Shown here piece after piece: positions 37,893-39,929 of a DNA stretch of 39,929 nt (positions are counted from its first letter, which is position 1; every line of letters begins with the position of its first letter). The position numbers and the translations under genes are program-made. The notes under the pieces were generated by a model. The model was not told the DNA's origin. It saw only the letters and a program-made list of their open reading frames with translations, and searched no databases. The DNA is from a virus. Location: positions 1 through 39,929 of IMG/VR virus record IMGVR_UViG_3300032163_000044; one strand, written 5' to 3'.

Positions 37893-38648
37893 TCAGTGCG
37901 GGTCGTTCACCTTGAAGGCGAGGGTCGCCGTGCAAGTCGGCGTCCCGGCGAGGCCGGTGAACGCCTGCTTGTAGGCGAGGTATTGGTTGACGGTCATGTC
38001 GGTGGCGACCTTCTTCTCGGCGCCGACGGCGGTGAGGGCCGTGAACACCGTGTGGTCGGCCCAGGCGACGTGGTTCGCCGAGTCCTCCAGCGTGACGATG
38101 AGGTTGGTCGAGCCGGTCAGGGCCAGCGCGGTGCAGGCGAGGTAAGCGTTGCCGCCCGTGGTGCCGCCGCCTGTGGTGCCGAGGTCGACGTAGGTGGCCT
38201 CTGTGGTGAGGTCGCCGGCGCGAGAGGTCAGGGCCGCGACGATGGTCGCCTCGTCGAGGACGCCGCTGACCGCCAGCTCCAGCGCCGCCCTGTGGAGGTC
38301 GGCGACCGTCATGATGGTCTGGAATCCCCCGTAGAGGATCCCGCCGGCGCAGTAGGCTTTCTTTGCCTGCGCATTGCCCTCGTGGGCGAGCATCAGCACG
38401 TGCTCGCCGGCGGTCAGAGCGACCATCTCCGACGCGGTCGTGTACAGGGCGTCGTCGTACCAGCTCTCGTGCCCGGTGATCTCATGCCTCTTGACACCGG
38501 GCTGGGCGAACGTCGCCGCCGTGGCGCCGAAGCCGGTGGTCTCTGTGACGGGATTGGCCGTCCCGACCTCGAGCTTGCTGCTGATCCCGGCCAGGTTCCA
38601 GGGGCCGGCCAACAGGTAGCCGATGTCCTTGCTGTCGTAGATCGTCAT
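37893..38648 (-). CDS. Major tail tube protein candidate
   Basis: 251 residues, ATG 38648 overlapping the previous stop (ATGA). The segment PVTETTGFGATAATFAQPGV, KRHEITGHESWYDDALYTTA is the tube-protein type (E.TGFG...; G...DD). The second half has a TTGGGTTGGNA linker and strands (STNLIVTLEDSANHVAWADH, LAGTPTCTATLAFKVNDPH). It precedes the smaller tube-like gene and the chaperones, the usual slot of the major tail protein. Confidence 0.68.
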   Translation of the reverse strand: MTIYDSKDIGYLLAGPWNLAGISSKLEVGTANPVTETTGFGATAATFAQPGVKRHEITGHESWYDDALYTTASEMVALTAGEHVLMLAHEGNAQAKKAYCAGGILYGGFQTIMTVADLHRAALELAVSGVLDEATIVAALTSRAGDLTTEATYVDLGTTGGGTTGGNAYLACTALALTGSTNLIVTLEDSANHVAWADHTVFTALTAVGAEKKVATDMTVNQYLAYKQAFTGLAGTPTCTATLAFKVNDPH

Positions 38649-38872
38649 GGCTTGTTCACCGCTTTCGGTGCGCGGGACTTCACGGCCGCCTCTTCGATGA
38701 CCGGGCGGCCCATCGAGAGGTACGCCTCGATGTTGGCCTCGCTGACACCGACGAGAGGTTCACCGGCCTTGACGACGACCTCCTTGTAGGGCTCCCCGGC
38801 GAGCGCCTTACGGTCTTCTTCCGGCCCATCGGGGTAGCGCAGCCCGACCAGGGCCACGTAGCTCTTGCTCAT
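38645..38872 (-). CDS. 75-residue tail-region protein
   Basis: ATG 38872 with AAAGGA upstream and ATGA overlap with the zinc protein. Contains SYVALVGLRYPDGPEEDRKA, EPYKEVVVKAGEPLVGVSEA and IEAYLSMGRPVIEE: small alpha/beta protein. Similar short proteins precede tail tube genes in siphophages. Function unknown. Confidence 0.62.
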   Translation of the reverse strand: MSKSYVALVGLRYPDGPEEDRKALAGEPYKEVVVKAGEPLVGVSEANIEAYLSMGRPVIEEAAVKSRAPKAVNKP

Positions 38873-39093
38873 CGCGATCCTTTCGTCTCGTGCCACTGCT
38901 CGCCGCAGTCCAGGCACATACGGTTGCCGCCCATGGTCGCCTGCGTGCGCGGGTGTGCGCAGGGCCCCGGCGGCCTCTCGACGCCTGCCGGCATCGCCAA
39001 CTGCGGCCCGGCCAGCAGGCCGATCGCGGCGTCGATGGCGCTACGCGCGGCGGCGAGCTGGAGCAGGACCTGCGGAGTCTCAGGCCCCGGCAT
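38869..39093 (-). CDS. 74-residue zinc-ribbon protein
   Basis: ATG 39093. A helical N-half (PQVLLQLAAARSAIDAAIGL) and a C-half with PCAHPRTQATMGGNRMCLDC and GEQWHE, four ligands for zinc (Cys, His, Cys, Cys). Between tail terminator and tube genes. Function unknown. Confidence 0.6.
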   Translation of the reverse strand: MPGPETPQVLLQLAAARSAIDAAIGLLAGPQLAMPAGVERPPGPCAHPRTQATMGGNRMCLDCGEQWHETKGSR

Positions 39094-39445
39094 GGAGCAC
39101 CTTCACATCGAGTCGCCCGCGCCAGTAGCCGGTCACGGGCTCCTGCGTGTGGCCCTGGTCGGCCACCGTCACGGCGTAGGGCATGGCGAGCGCGGTGCTG
39201 GTGAGGAGCAGCATCACGGCATCGCGACTAGCCTCGGTCAGCGCCCAGACGTCGAGCTGGAAGCGCGGCTTCGAGGCGACGACCGGGCTGCCCGCTCCAA
39301 AAGCCTGCACGCGCGGTGTGTCGATGCGGTTATACGTCACCCAGGGCAGCACGGCGCCCTGCGGCAGCGCGCCCTCGCTGACGCCGTTGACGGTGATGCG
39401 GAGGCCCGTGGCCAGGGCGGCGCGGATGACGGTCTCGAGGCTCAC
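39080..39445 (-). CDS. Tail terminator / completion protein (DUF3168-like)
   Basis: 121 residues, GTG 39445 sharing GTGA with the gp10-like gene. Typical DUF3168: a helix ETVIRAALATGLRITVNGVS, then ALPQGAVLPWVTYNRIDTPR, SKPRFQLDVWALTEASRDAV and WRGRLDVKVLHAG. These proteins cap the tail and bind the head. A longer upstream reading of the frame is not coding. Confidence 0.82.
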   Translation of the reverse strand: MSLETVIRAALATGLRITVNGVSEGALPQGAVLPWVTYNRIDTPRVQAFGAGSPVVASKPRFQLDVWALTEASRDAVMLLLTSTALAMPYAVTVADQGHTQEPVTGYWRGRLDVKVLHAGA

Positions 39446-39876
39446 AGCGCGGCCGCCAGCATGAGGTGGATAGCGCGCGCCATCTCGGCGGTGATGACCG
39501 GGGCGGCGCCGTCGAAGGCGGGGCGCAGATACGGTTGCGGGGACATGCGGCTCGTGCCGTACTCGACATAGGGGCCGTACTCGACATTGGTGCCGACGAG
39601 GATCACGGCGCCGGCCGCCGTGTGTCCGTTGCCGCCGACGTCGGTGCCGGTCGTGTTGGAGAGGCCGCCGGACTCGTGCGCATGGCCGCCGATGTGCAGA
39701 CTGCGGCGCAGGTTGCCGGTCAGCACGGGACACATGCCCTTCGCCACGTTCAGCGGCAGCAGAGCTCCGGCTACGAGGGCGCGTTCGAGGTTCGGCCCGG
39801 AGCAGGCCGCCAGGGCGGCGCGGTCGAGCTTTAGCGCGACCTCTTGCTCGCCGAGGACCTGCAGGCTCAGCTTCAC
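39442..39876 (-). CDS. HK97 gp10-like neck / tail-joining protein
   Basis: 144 residues, GTG 39876 overlapping the stop of the head-closure gene (GTGA) across the circle junction. It has the gp10 shape: N-terminal VKLSLQVLGEQEVALKLDRA, a helix with LVAGALLPLNVAKGMCPVLT, GNLRRSLHIGG, then NVEYGPYVEYGTSRMSPQPY LRP near the end. GNLRRS..I and YG....PQPYLRPA are hallmarks of the family. Confidence 0.85.
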   Translation of the reverse strand: MKLSLQVLGEQEVALKLDRAALAACSGPNLERALVAGALLPLNVAKGMCPVLTGNLRRSLHIGGHAHESGGLSNTTGTDVGGNGHTAAGAVILVGTNVEYGPYVEYGTSRMSPQPYLRPAFDGAAPVITAEMARAIHLMLAAAL

Positions 39877-39929
39877 GTCGTCACCAGCTCGACCAGCAGC
39901 CACGTAGAGGCGCTTTGCGCGTCGTGCGC
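39803..39929. repeat. Terminal direct repeat, right copy
   Basis: Identical to bases 1-127. Joining the copies closes the circle at 39,802 bp and restores the gp10-like gene and its coupling with the head-closure gene. Confidence 0.97.

Noticed and set aside
39080-39733. 217-residue version of the tail terminator
   Set aside because: The N-terminal extension is antisense-like and lies over the gp10-like gene; GTG 39445 is coupled and matches the family length.
1-39929. CRISPR arrays, rRNA, insertion sequences, reverse transcriptase or retron elements
   Set aside because: None seen: no regular spaced direct repeats, no transposase other than the tyrosine integrase, and no RT motifs in any minus-strand product.

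Overview
The window is one complete phage genome. The first 127 bases recur exactly as the last 127 bases, so the contig closes into a circle of 39,802 bp; a repeat that short and exact looks like an assembler overlap on a circular or circularly permuted molecule. The DNA is high-GC. Almost every gene reads leftward (minus strand), with GTG/ATG starts, strong AGGAGG-type ribosome sites and dense 4-bp (ATGA/GTGA), 5-bp (TGATG/TAATG) and 8-bp overlaps. The gene set is that of a temperate siphovirus: tyrosine integrase, an excisionase-like protein, a tRNA-derived attP candidate, small and large terminase, portal, HK97/Mu-type head genes, tail-tube genes, a -1 frameshifted tail chaperone, an 830-residue tape measure, and a lysis cassette. 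A high-GC bacterial host is likely, perhaps an actinobacterium, but nothing here fixes the species.

Layout, following leftward transcription from the only divergent point near 24.2 kb. (1) 24.19-17.1 kb, early region: a 36-residue leader gene and an HTH protein, then a second promoter with a possible leaderless 19-codon ORF and a hairpin leader. After these come small membrane and zinc proteins, a RecE/DUF3799-like exonuclease, an HNH protein, a conserved recombination-module protein, several HTH proteins, an MT-A70 adenine methylase, a PD-(D/E)XK-like protein and a replisome-organiser-like protein. (2) 17.1-12.3 kb, accessory region: an array of very small coupled genes, including paralogous mini-genes with DNA-level repeats, coiled-coil proteins and a VRR-NUC nuclease. 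(3) 12.3-10.3 kb, integration module: integrase, an internal promoter, two Cys-containing small proteins, excisionase, and attP containing the 3' end of a tRNA gene. (4) 10.2 kb to 1 and on through the circle to 39.1 kb, packaging and head: HNH, zinc/wHTH protein, TerS, TerL, portal, MuF, protease-scaffold fusion, DUF2190 protein, major capsid protein followed by a 15-bp stem-loop, connector proteins and tail terminator. (5) 39.1-29.4 kb, tail: two tube-like proteins, G/GT chaperone, tape measure, distal tail proteins, a LamG plus beta-propeller protein and a hub-like protein. (6) 29.4-24.5 kb: holin candidates, endolysin, virion repeat proteins, a structured 220-bp intergenic leader, a lytic-transglycosylase-like protein, micro-genes and a two-TM holin. 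The only rightward gene, a 78-residue two-TM protein at 24288-24524, converges on the holin and shares with it an 11-bp inverted-repeat terminator.

No DNA polymerase, helicase, primase or classical CI repressor was recognised, so the phage probably relies on the host replisome and an unrecognised lysogeny switch. The most unusual parts are the paralogous mini-gene array at 12.3-14.1 kb, the leaderless micro-ORF leader at 23.7-23.87 kb, the tape-measure gene whose conserved N-terminus lacks a standard start codon, and the LamG/propeller tail protein.
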